From contig JBBQAM010000018.1 in NCBI GenBank assembly GCA_038316335.1, positions 5,781 to 69,780 of the forward strand: 64,000 nucleotides of DNA. The letters are read 5' to 3'. A program made the position numbers and the translations under genes. Under the pieces are notes generated by a model that was given only the letters and a program-made list of their open reading frames with translations, made no database searches and had not been told where the DNA came from. This document shows, piece by piece, positions 1 to 8,300 of this stretch; position 1 is the stretch's first letter; every line of letters begins with the position of its first letter. Source of the DNA: JALHST01 sp038316335 (lineage in GTDB: Bacteria > Bacteroidota > Bacteroidia > Flavobacteriales > Flavobacteriaceae).

Positions 1-2409
1 ACCTTTTCGTTTATCAATGCTCACCGCAGATTTTAAAATTTGATCGATCAATGTACCACCAACATTTCCATGGCCGAATATCGCCACGTTCACTTTTTTG
101 CTGATGCCGAATATTTGTCCGTGCATTACATTCAATGCCTTCTTTAGATCTGATTTATTGAGAACAAGGCTGACATTTTTACCGGTGACCGTATTGTTAA
201 AAAGCAGGGGCACGATTTGGTTTTTTATCAAGGCATTGTAGGGCTTGTGAAACGTACTCAGATCCTGTCCGACGATCGATATTACCGAAACATCATTTAC
301 TACTTTGATCAAATTGATATCCTTCGATTGAAAATCACTATCAAATTCACGCTGCAGCGCAATCCTTGCCCGTTGTGCCTTATCGGTATTGACCACCAAG
401 CCGATACCACGTTCAGAGGAACCCTGGGATATGATGCTTACACTGATATTGTTTTCACCCAAAACCCTAAAAATACGGGCGTCGACACCAACTTTGCCAA
501 GGAGTCCCCTACCCTCCAAATTTATAAGTGAGACGTTTTCTATGACCGAAAGCGACTTAATTCCCTCTCGGGTCGTTTTGGCACTTATCAAGGTGCCTTC
601 GTTATCCTTATTGAAGGTATTTAAAATTCGCAGGGGTATGTTCTTTTCTATTAGGGGGATAATGGTCTTTGCATGCAGAATATTGGCGCCAAAACTTGCC
701 AATTCATTGGCTTCGGCGTATGATAAGTGGGAAATACGCTTGGCATCGGGCACAAAATCAGGATTGGCGGTAAAAATACCATCGACATGGGTATAGTTCT
801 GTAGTTCCTCCGCATCTAAAAAATTGGCTATCAAAGCGGCTGAATAATTACTTCCATTACGTCCTAGGGTTGTTGTTTCATTGGCTGCTGTCGCACCAAT
901 AAAACCCGTAATTATAGGTACCGTATCAACGCCCAATTTATTAAATACACGAAGCACATTCTCTTTCGATATGCCTTCCAATACGTTGGCATCCCCAAAA
1001 GAGTCATCTGTTTTGATAAGCTTTCGGGAATCTATAAATTCAGCTTGTATTCCTTTCCCTATCAATAATTTCGTAAGCAGTTTGGCCGATATGATCTCTC
1101 CATATGCCAGGACCTGATCCTTGGTCTTGGCACTGTAATCCCCTACAAGGAAAACTCCATCGAACAATTTGACCAAAGCAGCATATTCCTCATTAAGGTT
1201 TACGTTTTTATAGGTATGTGTTTGATATTTTTCGAATTTCCCGAAATCCTTCGAATAATCCTCCCCCTGTGCCGCCTTTTCTAAAATCAGCTCCAACTGA
1301 TCAGTCGCTTTTTCACGCGCCGAAAGCACTACCGCAATTTTCTCTTTATTTTCGACCTTATATCGAATAATATCAAGGACATTATCAAGACCTTCACCAT
1401 TGCTCAGCGATTTCCCGCCAAATTTCAGCACCTTTATATTTTGCTTCTTTTCACTCTCATTGAAAATACCATCCAGAAGTTTTTGCATCTGCTCAAACTC
1501 GATCAAAAAGGCATCATGGCCGTGAAGGGACTGTACTTCGCCATAGGTCACATTGCTATTGGCCTGTGCCAATTGCCGAAATGTTTCCTTATTTTCCTTG
1601 GCTGTAAAAAAAAGGTCAGAATCAACACCAATAATGTGGATGTTGGTATCACTATTCTGTAAATCAATAAACGCCTTTTCCCCGTTTCGATTGATATCTA
1701 TGGTTCTTAAGAGCTGATTCATCAACTTATAAGCAGATAGTTGAAATCGATCCCGTAATTTTTCCCCATGGTGCATCAACCAGCTCTCTACATTGAATAC
1801 CTGCAGTTCTTCATTAGTACTCCTTTTAAATCGCTCCTTGAAAGATTCTGGGGTCCTATAGCACAGCATGGCATGCATGCGGGCATCCTGCACGGGATGT
1901 TTCGAATTGACCAAGAATTGTTCCTGTATCTGACAATTGGCAATCAACCAATCGGTTGATTTCCAGTCAGATGCCACTGGGATAAGATGCTCTGTGATTT
2001 TTGGGTCTATGGCCGCCATTTCCCATGCAATGCCTCCTCCTAGGGACCCACCAATTATGGCAAATAATCGTTTTATTTTAAGTTGTTCAAGTCCCATCAA
2101 AAAAATACGGGCGACATCTCCTGCGACAAAGTCTTTATAGTTATCGATTACAAATCCGTCATACCCGTTTCCAGGAATATTAAACGACAGTACCGTATAT
2201 TTCAAGGTATCGATACATTTCGCATCACCGATCAAAGATGACCACCATCCTTGGTCTCCAGTAATGTGTGAGTTTCCTGTAAGCGCATGGTTTACCAGAA
2301 CAATGGGCGCGGTATGAAGCTCTTTTCCGAACAGCTGATAGGAAAGCGCTATATCCTGAACCGTACCATTTAGGGTGGTGAAGTTTTTAAGATGTATATG
2401 ATGCAGCAT
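1..2409 (-). CDS. thrA: MetX-aspartokinase-homoserine dehydrogenase fusion (3' end beyond window)
   Basis: One uninterrupted minus-strand frame of 803 codons that leaves the window at base 1. Residues 1 to about 320 are a homoserine O-acetyltransferase (alpha/beta hydrolase): nucleophile Ser122 in GGSLGG, then the acid in GVDSD and the histidine in LHGHD. At about residue 326 an aspartokinase begins (KVLKFGGKS), followed by ACT-like regulatory segments. The homoserine dehydrogenase NAD site (VAIFGHGNVGG) begins near residue 775, so most of that domain is missing. I followed the frame through the junction near base 1440 and saw no stop. The protein would make aspartyl phosphate, reduce aspartate semialdehyde to homoserine and acetylate homoserine, all in the cytoplasm. 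ATG start at 2409, 58 bp after metY, so it is probably cotranscribed with metY and under the same SAM riboswitch. Domain identities are secure; the full length is not visible. Confidence 0.9.
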   Translation of the reverse strand, partial: MLHHIHLKNFTTLNGTVQDIALSYQLFGKELHTAPIVLVNHALTGNSHITGDQGWWSSLIGDAKCIDTLKYTVLSFNIPGNGYDGFVIDNYKDFVAGDVARIFLMGLEQLKIKRLFAIIGGSLGGGIAWEMAAIDPKITEHLIPVASDWKSTDWLIANCQIQEQFLVNSKHPVQDARMHAMLCYRTPESFKERFKRSTNEELQVFNVESWLMHHGEKLRDRFQLSAYKLMNQLLRTIDINRNGEKAFIDLQNSDTNIHIIGVDSDLFFTAKENKETFRQLAQANSNVTYGEVQSLHGHDAFLIEFEQMQKLLDGIFNESEKKQNIKVLKFGGKSLSNGEGLDNVLDIIRYKVENKEKIAVVLSAREKATDQLELILEKAAQGEDYSKDFGKFEKYQTHTYKNVNLNEEYAALVKLFDGVFLVGDYSAKTKDQVLAYGEIISAKLLTKLLIGKGIQAEFIDSRKLIKTDDSFGDANVLEGISKENVLRVFNKLGVDTVPIITGFIGATAANETTTLGRNGSNYSAALIANFLDAEELQNYTHVDGIFTANPDFVPDAKRISHLSYAEANELASFGANILHAKTIIPLIEKNIPLRILNTFNKDNEGTLISAKTTREGIKSLSVIENVSLINLEGRGLLGKVGVDARIFRVLGENNISVSIISQGSSERGIGLVVNTDKAQRARIALQREFDSDFQSKDINLIKVVNDVSVISIVGQDLSTFHKPYNALIKNQIVPLLFNNTVTGKNVSLVLNKSDLKKALNVMHGQIFGISKKVNVAIFGHGNVGGTLIDQILKSAVSIDKRKG

Positions 2410-2467
2410 ACTCAAGGGTTATCGATATGGGCCGGCCACTATCTGTTAGGTGCCGACCCTTTATTTG

Positions 2468-3760
2468 CTAGGCCAATACCGATTTATCAATAGTGGCAAA
2501 GGCGTTTTTTAGATCGTTCTTTAGATCTTCGATATCTTCCAAGCCTACCGACAATCGGATCAGATCCTTTGTAACCCCGGTCGCGACCTGTGCTGCATCG
2601 TCTAATTGTTGGTGGGTCGTACTGGCAGGATGTATGATCAAGGATTTTGTATCCCCGATATTGGCCAACAAGGAAAATAGTTTTGTTTCATCGGCTATTT
2701 TCTTGGCAGACTCATACCCGCCTTTTACACCAAAAGTAACGAGGCTGCTTTGACCCTTGGGCAAATAAGCCGCTGCTTGGGCATAGTATTTACTAGTCTT
2801 TAAGCCCGGGTAATTCACCCATGTCACTTCTTTTTGGTCTTGTAACCATTTGGCCAAGGCTAGGGCATTTTCACTATGTTTTTTCATACGTATGTCCAAA
2901 GTCTCAAGGCCTTGGATTATCTGAAAGGCATTAAACGGACTCAAACAGGCACCATGATCCCGAAGGCCTTCGATTCGTGCTTTGGCAATAAAGGCTGCCG
3001 GCCCTAAGGCCTCATGATATACTAAACCATGATATCCTGCAGAAGGTTCAGTGAACTCTGGAAATTTTCCATTGGCCCAATTAAAGGTACCTGCATCGAT
3101 AATTGCACCGCCTAGAGCCGTTCCATTGCCATTTATAAATTTGGTAAGGGAGTGGATCACAATATTGGCACCATGCTCAATCGGATTCAAAAGGGCTGGG
3201 CTTGGAACGGTATTATCGACTATAAAAGGTATTTTGGCAGCCTTTGCCACTGACGCGATCGCCTTGAGGTCTAAGACGTCTAATTTGGGATTTCCCAAGG
3301 ATTCGACAAAAATAGCCCGCGTATTTTCCTTGATCGCTTTTTCAAAATTCTTGGCATCATCCGGGTCGACAAAAGTCGTTGTAATCCCCAATCGTGGAAG
3401 GGTTACGCTTAATAAATTATAAGTGCCCCCATATAGACTATTGGAAGCCACGATGTGATCGCCCGATTTTAATAATACCAAAAGAGCCGTATTCAGGGCC
3501 GCAGTACCAGAAGCGGTAACTACTGAGGCAATGCCGCCTTCCAAGGCCGCCAAGCGCTGCTCAAGAATATCGTTTGTTGGGTTATTTATCCTTGTATAAA
3601 TATTTCCGAATTCAGCCAAGGAGAATAGATTGGCCGCATGATCCGAATTATTGAATACGTAGGCAGTACTCTGATAAATAGGTACTGCTCGGGTTCCACC
3701 GTGTGCTTTGGTATCGTGCCCGGCGTGTAATGCATTTGTTGCGAATTTTTGATCACTCAT
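2468..3760 (-). CDS. metY: O-acetylhomoserine sulfhydrylase (aminocarboxypropyltransferase)
   Basis: PLP enzyme of the Cys/Met metabolism family, 430 residues, a normal length. The PLP lysine is Lys207 in HSLTKFING, and the substrate-loop tyrosines and SYGG-like SLYGG motif are present. It converts O-acetylhomoserine plus sulfide to homocysteine, using the product of the MetX domain encoded just downstream. A SAM-I riboswitch lies 147 bp upstream on the same strand, which fits repression by SAM. The gene could alternatively act with other sulfur donors, but the context with metX favours direct sulfhydrylation. ATG start, first in the frame. Confidence 0.95.
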   Translation of the reverse strand: MSDQKFATNALHAGHDTKAHGGTRAVPIYQSTAYVFNNSDHAANLFSLAEFGNIYTRINNPTNDILEQRLAALEGGIASVVTASGTAALNTALLVLLKSGDHIVASNSLYGGTYNLLSVTLPRLGITTTFVDPDDAKNFEKAIKENTRAIFVESLGNPKLDVLDLKAIASVAKAAKIPFIVDNTVPSPALLNPIEHGANIVIHSLTKFINGNGTALGGAIIDAGTFNWANGKFPEFTEPSAGYHGLVYHEALGPAAFIAKARIEGLRDHGACLSPFNAFQIIQGLETLDIRMKKHSENALALAKWLQDQKEVTWVNYPGLKTSKYYAQAAAYLPKGQSSLVTFGVKGGYESAKKIADETKLFSLLANIGDTKSLIIHPASTTHQQLDDAAQVATGVTKDLIRLSVGLEDIEDLKNDLKNAFATIDKSVLA

Positions 3761-3884
3761 GATTATTGATTTTTTAATGGTTAAACCAGGGCCCTTGCCA
3801 TGGAGAATAATTAATTAAAGAATCCAAACCTTATGACACCGACGTCGTGAATAAGTTAAATCAAAGAGTTAAGAAGAAAGCGAA

Positions 3885-3902
3885 AAATTACGATAGTAAT
3901 TT
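3885..3902 (-). terminator. possible weak AT-rich hairpin after the SAM-I aptamer
   Basis: On the minus strand, 7-bp stem AAATTAC/GTAATTT with loop TATC, followed by a short T run, lying just downstream of the aptamer P1 helix. It could be the expression platform of the riboswitch. The stem has a single G-C pair, so this is only a suggestion. Confidence 0.3.
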
Positions 3903-3907
3903 GGTTT

Positions 3908-4031
3908 CGTTATCTGTCATGCCACCGGCATGATAGAATGTAGCACCTTCTTTAATGCCGATAGATTTCGGGACAATCAAAGGGTTGCTAAGGTTTCAAA
4001 GGGTCTATTCCCTCCACCTTTCTTGATAACT
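3908..4031 (-). promoter_or_regulatory. SAM-I (S-box) riboswitch
   Basis: The minus strand shows the conserved S-box core in order: TTATCAAGAAAGGTGGAGGG, then GACCC, TTTGAAACC, TTAGCAACC, a variable P3 region, AAGGTGCTAC, and a closing GATAACG. The ends pair as GTTATC (4030-4025) with GATAAC (3914-3909) to form P1. It lies ahead of metY and the metX-thrA fusion, the expected target. SAM binding should lower expression of the downstream genes. The platform may be the weak hairpin just after P1 or occlusion of translation further downstream. Confidence 0.93.
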
Positions 4032-4060
4032 TTTCAATACGTGTTTGAACTTTTGATTCG

Positions 4061-4068
4061 CAAATATA
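4061..4068 (-). promoter_or_regulatory. promoter -7 element TATATTTG for the metY transcript
   Basis: Matches the Bacteroidota -7 consensus TAnnTTTG and lies about 30 bp before the riboswitch P1, so transcription would start just ahead of the aptamer. No clear TTG -33 element at ideal spacing was seen. Confidence 0.5.
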
Positions 4069-4108
4069 AGGATGGGCCAATTGATTTTCCTAATTTTTAA
4101 CCATAAAA

Positions 4109-5365
4109 TTATAAATCAAAGGCGGCCTTTACTTTTTCCAAAGCATCCAGTTTTTCCCAAGTAAACAGCTCAACTTCTTTTTCAACCCGCCCATTATAAG
4201 GCGACTCAAAAACCTTGGTCACTTTTTGGGGTTCCTTGCCCATATGCCCATAAGCCGCCGTCTCTAAATAAATGGGGTTTCTTAACTTCAGGCGTTCTTC
4301 AATGGCAAAGGGTCGCATATCAAATAATTCTGAAACTTTGATGGCAATATCCCCGTCGGTCATCGCCACTTTGGAAGTTCCGAAAGTATCAACAAAGATC
4401 GAAGTCGGCTTTACCACGCCAATGGCATAGCTAACTTGAACCAATATTTCATCGGCTACCCCGGCAGCCACCAAGTTTTTAGCGGCATGCCTTGCTGCAT
4501 ATGCAGCACTCCTATCTACCTTACTTGGATCCTTGCCACTAAACGCACCCCCGCCATGGGCTCCCTTGCCCCCATAGGTATCTACGATTATTTTTCGTCC
4601 TGTTAGGCCCGTATCGCCATGAGGACCTCCAATAACAAATTTCCCGGTCGGATTGATATGATATTTTATTTGATCATCGAAAAGAATTCCGATATGGGCA
4701 GGCAGTCGTTTTCGAACCCTTGGTATCAAGATTGAAATAATATCATTTTTGATTTTCGCCAACATGGCTTCATCATCGGCATCAAAAGGATCGTGTTGTG
4801 TTGAAACAACGATTGTATCGATACGAAGCGGCACATTCTCATCAGAATATTCGATAGTCACCTGCGCCTTCGCATCGGGTCGCAAATAGGGAATTTCAAC
4901 ATTTTCCCTCCTCAATTCTGCCAATACCTGAAGAATTTTATGCGAAATATCAAGAGCCAACGGCATATAATTTGCCGTTTCACGGGTTGCATAGCCAAAC
5001 ATCATTCCTTGATCTCCCGCCCCTTGTTCTTCCTTTGAACCACGGTCAACTCCTTGATTTATGTCTTTTGATTGTTCATGAATCAAAGAAATGACCCCGC
5101 ACGAATCACCACTAAACTGATACTCCCCATTGGTATATCCGATCTTATTAACAACGTTTCTGGCAATCTGTTGAACATCCAAATAGGTATGGCTTTTAAC
5201 CTCACCTGCCAAAATCACCTGTCCTGTAGTAACCAACGTTTCACAAGCAACCTTACTTTCCGGATCAAATGCCAAAAAATTATCCAAAAGGGCATCACTT
5301 ATTTGATCGGCAATTTTATCAGGGTGTCCTTCACTTACCGATTCGGACGTAAACAAATACGACAT
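4109..5365 (-). CDS. metK: S-adenosylmethionine synthetase
   Basis: 418 residues from the ATG at 5365. Family signatures are present: SEGHPDKIADQISDALLD near the N-terminus, GPHGDTGLTGRK in the middle, and GGGAFSGKDPSKVDRSAAY towards the C-terminus. It condenses methionine and ATP to SAM in the cytoplasm. An upstream in-frame TTG at 5374 would add three residues, but MSYLFTSESVSEGHPDK is the usual family N-terminus, so the ATG is chosen. A SAM-II-like riboswitch and a promoter element lie 87-180 bp upstream, consistent with feedback by its product. It is divergent from the deoxynucleoside kinase gene. Confidence 0.96.
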   Translation of the reverse strand: MSYLFTSESVSEGHPDKIADQISDALLDNFLAFDPESKVACETLVTTGQVILAGEVKSHTYLDVQQIARNVVNKIGYTNGEYQFSGDSCGVISLIHEQSKDINQGVDRGSKEEQGAGDQGMMFGYATRETANYMPLALDISHKILQVLAELRRENVEIPYLRPDAKAQVTIEYSDENVPLRIDTIVVSTQHDPFDADDEAMLAKIKNDIISILIPRVRKRLPAHIGILFDDQIKYHINPTGKFVIGGPHGDTGLTGRKIIVDTYGGKGAHGGGAFSGKDPSKVDRSAAYAARHAAKNLVAAGVADEILVQVSYAIGVVKPTSIFVDTFGTSKVAMTDGDIAIKVSELFDMRPFAIEERLKLRNPIYLETAAYGHMGKEPQKVTKVFESPYNGRVEKEVELFTWEKLDALEKVKAAFDL

Positions 5366-5451
5366 AAAAATCAATTTAGGATGATTTGGATTTGAATAAG
5401 GATTGCTACAAAGCTAAAGTTTCAGATGCTCCCGAAATCGGTACGCAACGA

Positions 5452-5522
5452 CCTGCTTTAGCATTTTATACCCGATTAAATCAGTAGGGCACGAGGTTGC
5501 AATCAGTCAAATCCTTCCTCAC
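5452..5522 (-). promoter_or_regulatory. SAM-II-like (SAM-alpha fold) riboswitch upstream of metK
   Basis: On the minus strand a GAGG (5520-5517)/CCTC (5496-5493) stem encloses a loop reading GATTTGACTGATTGCAA. An inserted CCC...GGG hairpin follows, and then the 3' segment AAAATGCTAAAGCAGG. The GATTT...TTGCAA loop, followed by A-rich sequence and GCTAAAG, is the core of the SAM-II class (SAM-V is a close relative). The position ahead of metK and directly after a promoter -7 element supports the call. The class assignment rests on pattern recognition, not a covariance search. Confidence 0.75.
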
Positions 5523-5535
5523 AAATTAAGATAGG

Positions 5536-5543
5536 CAAAAGTA
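5536..5543 (-). promoter_or_regulatory. promoter -7 element TACTTTTG for metK
   Basis: TAnnTTTG match on the minus strand, 14 bp before the aptamer's first helix, so the transcript would begin at the riboswitch. No optimally spaced TTG was found. Confidence 0.55.
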
Positions 5544-5686
5544 CATATTTACCAATGAAATAAAAATTTCACCGAGACTTTATTTTGTAGGTATTTCAAC
5601 AACTATTTTTTCGCAGGCTCAATATACTTTGTATATTGTGTACCATTTGAGTAAACTCAAGAATCTAACCAATAAACATAGGGAGA

Positions 5687-6301
5687 ATGCACATTGCCGT
5701 TGCAGGGAACATTGGAGCTGGAAAAACTACTTTGACGAAATTATTGGCCAAACACTATAATTGGGAAGCGCATTATGAGGATGTCGTCGACAATCCTTAT
5801 TTGGATGATTTTTATAATCAGATGGAACGCTGGAGCTTTAATCTTCAAATTTACTTTTTGAACAGTAGGTATCGCCAAATATTAAAGATCAGGGAAAGCG
5901 GCAAAAATATCATCCAGGATCGCACAATTTATGAGGACGCCTTTATTTTCGCTCCCAACTTGCATGCCATGGGGCTAATGACCATACGGGATTTCAACAA
6001 CTATTCAAGTCTTTTTGAACTGATGGAAAGTTTAGTGCAACCGCCCGACCTACTAATTTATCTTCGGAGTTCGATACCGAACTTGGTAAAGCAGATACAT
6101 AAGCGCGGCAGGGATTATGAGAACTCGATTTCAATCGATTATCTAAGCCGATTGAATGAGCGTTATGAAGCCTGGGCACATACGTATGAAAAAGGAAACC
6201 TTCTGGTGGTCGATGTTGATACACTAGATTTTGTCGATAAACCTGAGGATTTGGGCATTATTATCAATAGAATTGATGCTGAAATCAATGGCCTATTCTA
6301 G
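5687..6301 (+). CDS. deoxynucleoside kinase (dNK family)
   Basis: 204 residues, the usual size. P-loop GNIGAGKT at residues 7-14, the MERWSFNLQIYFLNSR helix that lines the nucleoside pocket, and DRTIYEDAFIF, the conserved DR[ST] substrate-binding motif. It phosphorylates deoxynucleosides (probably deoxyadenosine or deoxyguanosine) for salvage; the exact base preference cannot be read from sequence. ATG start directly after a purine-rich GGGAGA. It stands alone, divergent from metK and convergent with the App1-type gene 17 bp downstream. Confidence 0.9.
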   Translation: MHIAVAGNIGAGKTTLTKLLAKHYNWEAHYEDVVDNPYLDDFYNQMERWSFNLQIYFLNSRYRQILKIRESGKNIIQDRTIYEDAFIFAPNLHAMGLMTIRDFNNYSSLFELMESLVQPPDLLIYLRSSIPNLVKQIHKRGRDYENSISIDYLSRLNERYEAWAHTYEKGNLLVVDVDTLDFVDKPEDLGIIINRIDAEINGLF

Positions 6302-6318
6302 TCCCTCAGACCACATTG

Positions 6319-7320
6319 TTATATAATAAATCGCATTTTTCGTGCATGTTCTAAGATATCCCCACTCTTTTGGACAACTATAATCTGTAATGAACTATTT
6401 TTTTTGACCAGTCTTAAAACCCGATCCATTCGCTTTGGATCTGCCACTATTCTCAAATAGATTGCCATGATACGACCTGGGAAAGTCTGGGCAATTTCGA
6501 TATAGATATCCGGATCATGCTCCCCACAATCCCCAATCAAAAGAAAAGCAAGCTCCGGGTACGTTTTGAGGATGTTCTCTATTTCATGTTGTTTTTGAGG
6601 CATTTGGGTACTTCTATCCCAAATACTCGACATACTTCGCAACAATATGGGACCTTTCGGAAAATCATTGGTCTTTAGGAATAATTCTAGATAGCGATAG
6701 AGGTTCCATGGACTATGGCTAACGTAAAAAATCGGGTTTGCTTTTTGCCCCGACGGTCCGCGATGTAATTGATGATATACATGAGCGGAACCATGGATTG
6801 GTTTTCGCCTTTGGGCCCTTATAAAGAAGGTGTTTATGATAACCTGCCATTTTAAGGATGAAACTACCCCTGTATGCATAATGGTATCATCAATGTCACT
6901 GATAATCGCGAAATCGGATGTAGTTGAAGGAATCAACATAGCCCCTGGGAAACGGTTCTGCTGTTGAATTTGCCTATTTATCGTCACATCGTTAAAAGCG
7001 ATTTCATAGAGCACCCAGCCCTCACTATTCACATTTATCCCCAAATTCCCAATTTGCCGACTACTGAGGAAATAGCCTTCTTCGTTCGTCTTTTCATGTA
7101 ATACGACGCCATTGGGAAAGCTGATGGTAATTGGTGTATTCCGAATCTCATCGGTTTTAAACCGCTTATAGCTATTCAACAACAAATTGAAAAAGCCCTT
7201 TTGGGAAAGGTCGATGTGTTCGTCTTCAAGTGCCCTGCCACGCACATAGATTTGCGTTTCCGTGCCATACGATTGGAAGGCAATGATCTGCAGCGGGTCT
7301 CTTTTACTTAATAGCCCCAT
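6319..7320 (-). CDS. App1-type (DUF2183) phosphatase domain protein
   Basis: 333 residues. The catalytic domain is marked by SDIDDTIMHTG at residues 141-151, a DxDxT HAD-like active site, followed by FYVSHSPWNLY and LLIGDCGEHDPDIY, all typical of the App1 phosphatidate phosphatase catalytic domain. The N-terminal 130 residues look like a small beta-rich domain. The family dephosphorylates phosphatidate in yeast; the bacterial substrate is unknown. No signal peptide or membrane segment, so it is probably cytoplasmic. It is a single gene, convergent with the kinase. Confidence 0.8.
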   Translation of the reverse strand: MGLLSKRDPLQIIAFQSYGTETQIYVRGRALEDEHIDLSQKGFFNLLLNSYKRFKTDEIRNTPITISFPNGVVLHEKTNEEGYFLSSRQIGNLGINVNSEGWVLYEIAFNDVTINRQIQQQNRFPGAMLIPSTTSDFAIISDIDDTIMHTGVVSSLKWQVIINTFFIRAQRRKPIHGSAHVYHQLHRGPSGQKANPIFYVSHSPWNLYRYLELFLKTNDFPKGPILLRSMSSIWDRSTQMPQKQHEIENILKTYPELAFLLIGDCGEHDPDIYIEIAQTFPGRIMAIYLRIVADPKRMDRVLRLVKKNSSLQIIVVQKSGDILEHARKMRFII

Positions 7321-7519
7321 GTTTTTTAATATACTAAATCGTTTGGCTTCGGTTGCACACTAGTCGATCGGCCATAGTGGTCATCCCTACCTTAAAACCG
7401 GCTTCCCTCATTGAAACGTAGCTTTCACGAATTGGTTATTTTCTGATTACCCCAGATCGTCTAGGTTTATTGCAATGTATAACCAAGTTTATCGCAAGAT
7501 AGACACAATTTGATAAAAT

Positions 7520-8218
7520 ATGGAACCAAAAAAAAATCCAAAAAAAGATGTGAACCGAAATGAGGGTATCCATTTTCCGTTAGCACTTGCGCTTGTGCTG
7601 TTCTTCACCTATCTCACCCTCGAGTGGAAGTCCTATGAGACGACATACGAATATTATTCAGCCATGAACTTAGTGGATGAACTTACTGAGGAGGTACCGA
7701 TTACCAAACTAAAGACCCTTCCACCACCAGTTCACCAAGCTCCCGAGCTCATCGAGGTGGCCCCGGACGATTCCGAGATCTTGGAATCGATCATCGCCCC
7801 TACCGATGTATTTCCTGATCAAATAATTGCCATTGATAGTATCAAGGTGGAAGAATTGGTTGAAGATCCGGAAGTTCTATTTGCTGTTATAGAAGACGTG
7901 CCAGTTTTCCCAGGTTGTGAAAACGAACCCGATAAACGCCAATGTTTCCAGACTATGATGATGAACCATATCAGAAAGACCTTTAAGTATCCAGAAGCTG
8001 CCCAAGCAATGCACATACAAGGAAAGGTGTATATGAAATTCGTGATCCAAAAAGATGGCAACATCGCAGAAATTGAAATTCTAAGAAGTCCTCATAAAAA
8101 CCTTGGAGATGAAGCCGCACGGATAATTGGTAAACTACCTCGCATGAAGCCCGGAAAACAGAGGGGAAACGCAGTGAAGGTACCTTTTACCCTACCTATT
8201 ACCTTTAAATTGGAATAA
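7520..8218 (+). CDS. TonB-family energy transducer protein
   Basis: 232 residues: short cytoplasmic basic N-terminus, one membrane segment at about residues 19-35 (ALALVLFFTYLTLEW), a linker rich in acidic residues and proline (PPPVHQAPELIEVAP), and a C-terminal TonB domain from about residue 125 (VPVFPGCE ... YPEAAQ ... GKVYMKFVIQKDGNI). It should couple proton-motive force to outer-membrane receptors or another periplasmic task. It is monocistronic and ends at a strong bidirectional terminator; no exbB/exbD adjacent, so it may borrow those at 52-53 kb. Confidence 0.85.
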   Translation: MEPKKNPKKDVNRNEGIHFPLALALVLFFTYLTLEWKSYETTYEYYSAMNLVDELTEEVPITKLKTLPPPVHQAPELIEVAPDDSEILESIIAPTDVFPDQIIAIDSIKVEELVEDPEVLFAVIEDVPVFPGCENEPDKRQCFQTMMMNHIRKTFKYPEAAQAMHIQGKVYMKFVIQKDGNIAEIEILRSPHKNLGDEAARIIGKLPRMKPGKQRGNAVKVPFTLPITFKLE

Positions 8219-8251
8219 GGCGGTAACAAACCCTTGCACCTTGAATGCAAA

Positions 8252-8278
8252 AAACCCGGGAAAATAAGTCCCGGGTTT
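8252..8278. terminator. bidirectional terminator between tonB-like gene and hppA
   Basis: Perfect 9-bp stem AAACCCGGG/CCCGGGTTT with a 9-nt loop, A/T-rich on both flanks, between two convergent genes. Confidence 0.85.
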
Positions 8279-8300
8279 CCTTTATATTCAAAAATATCGT

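Noticed and set aside
389..796. 135-codon plus-strand frame opposite the aspartokinase domain
   Set aside because: Antisense to a strongly supported coding region, and its composition fits a shadow of the real frame.
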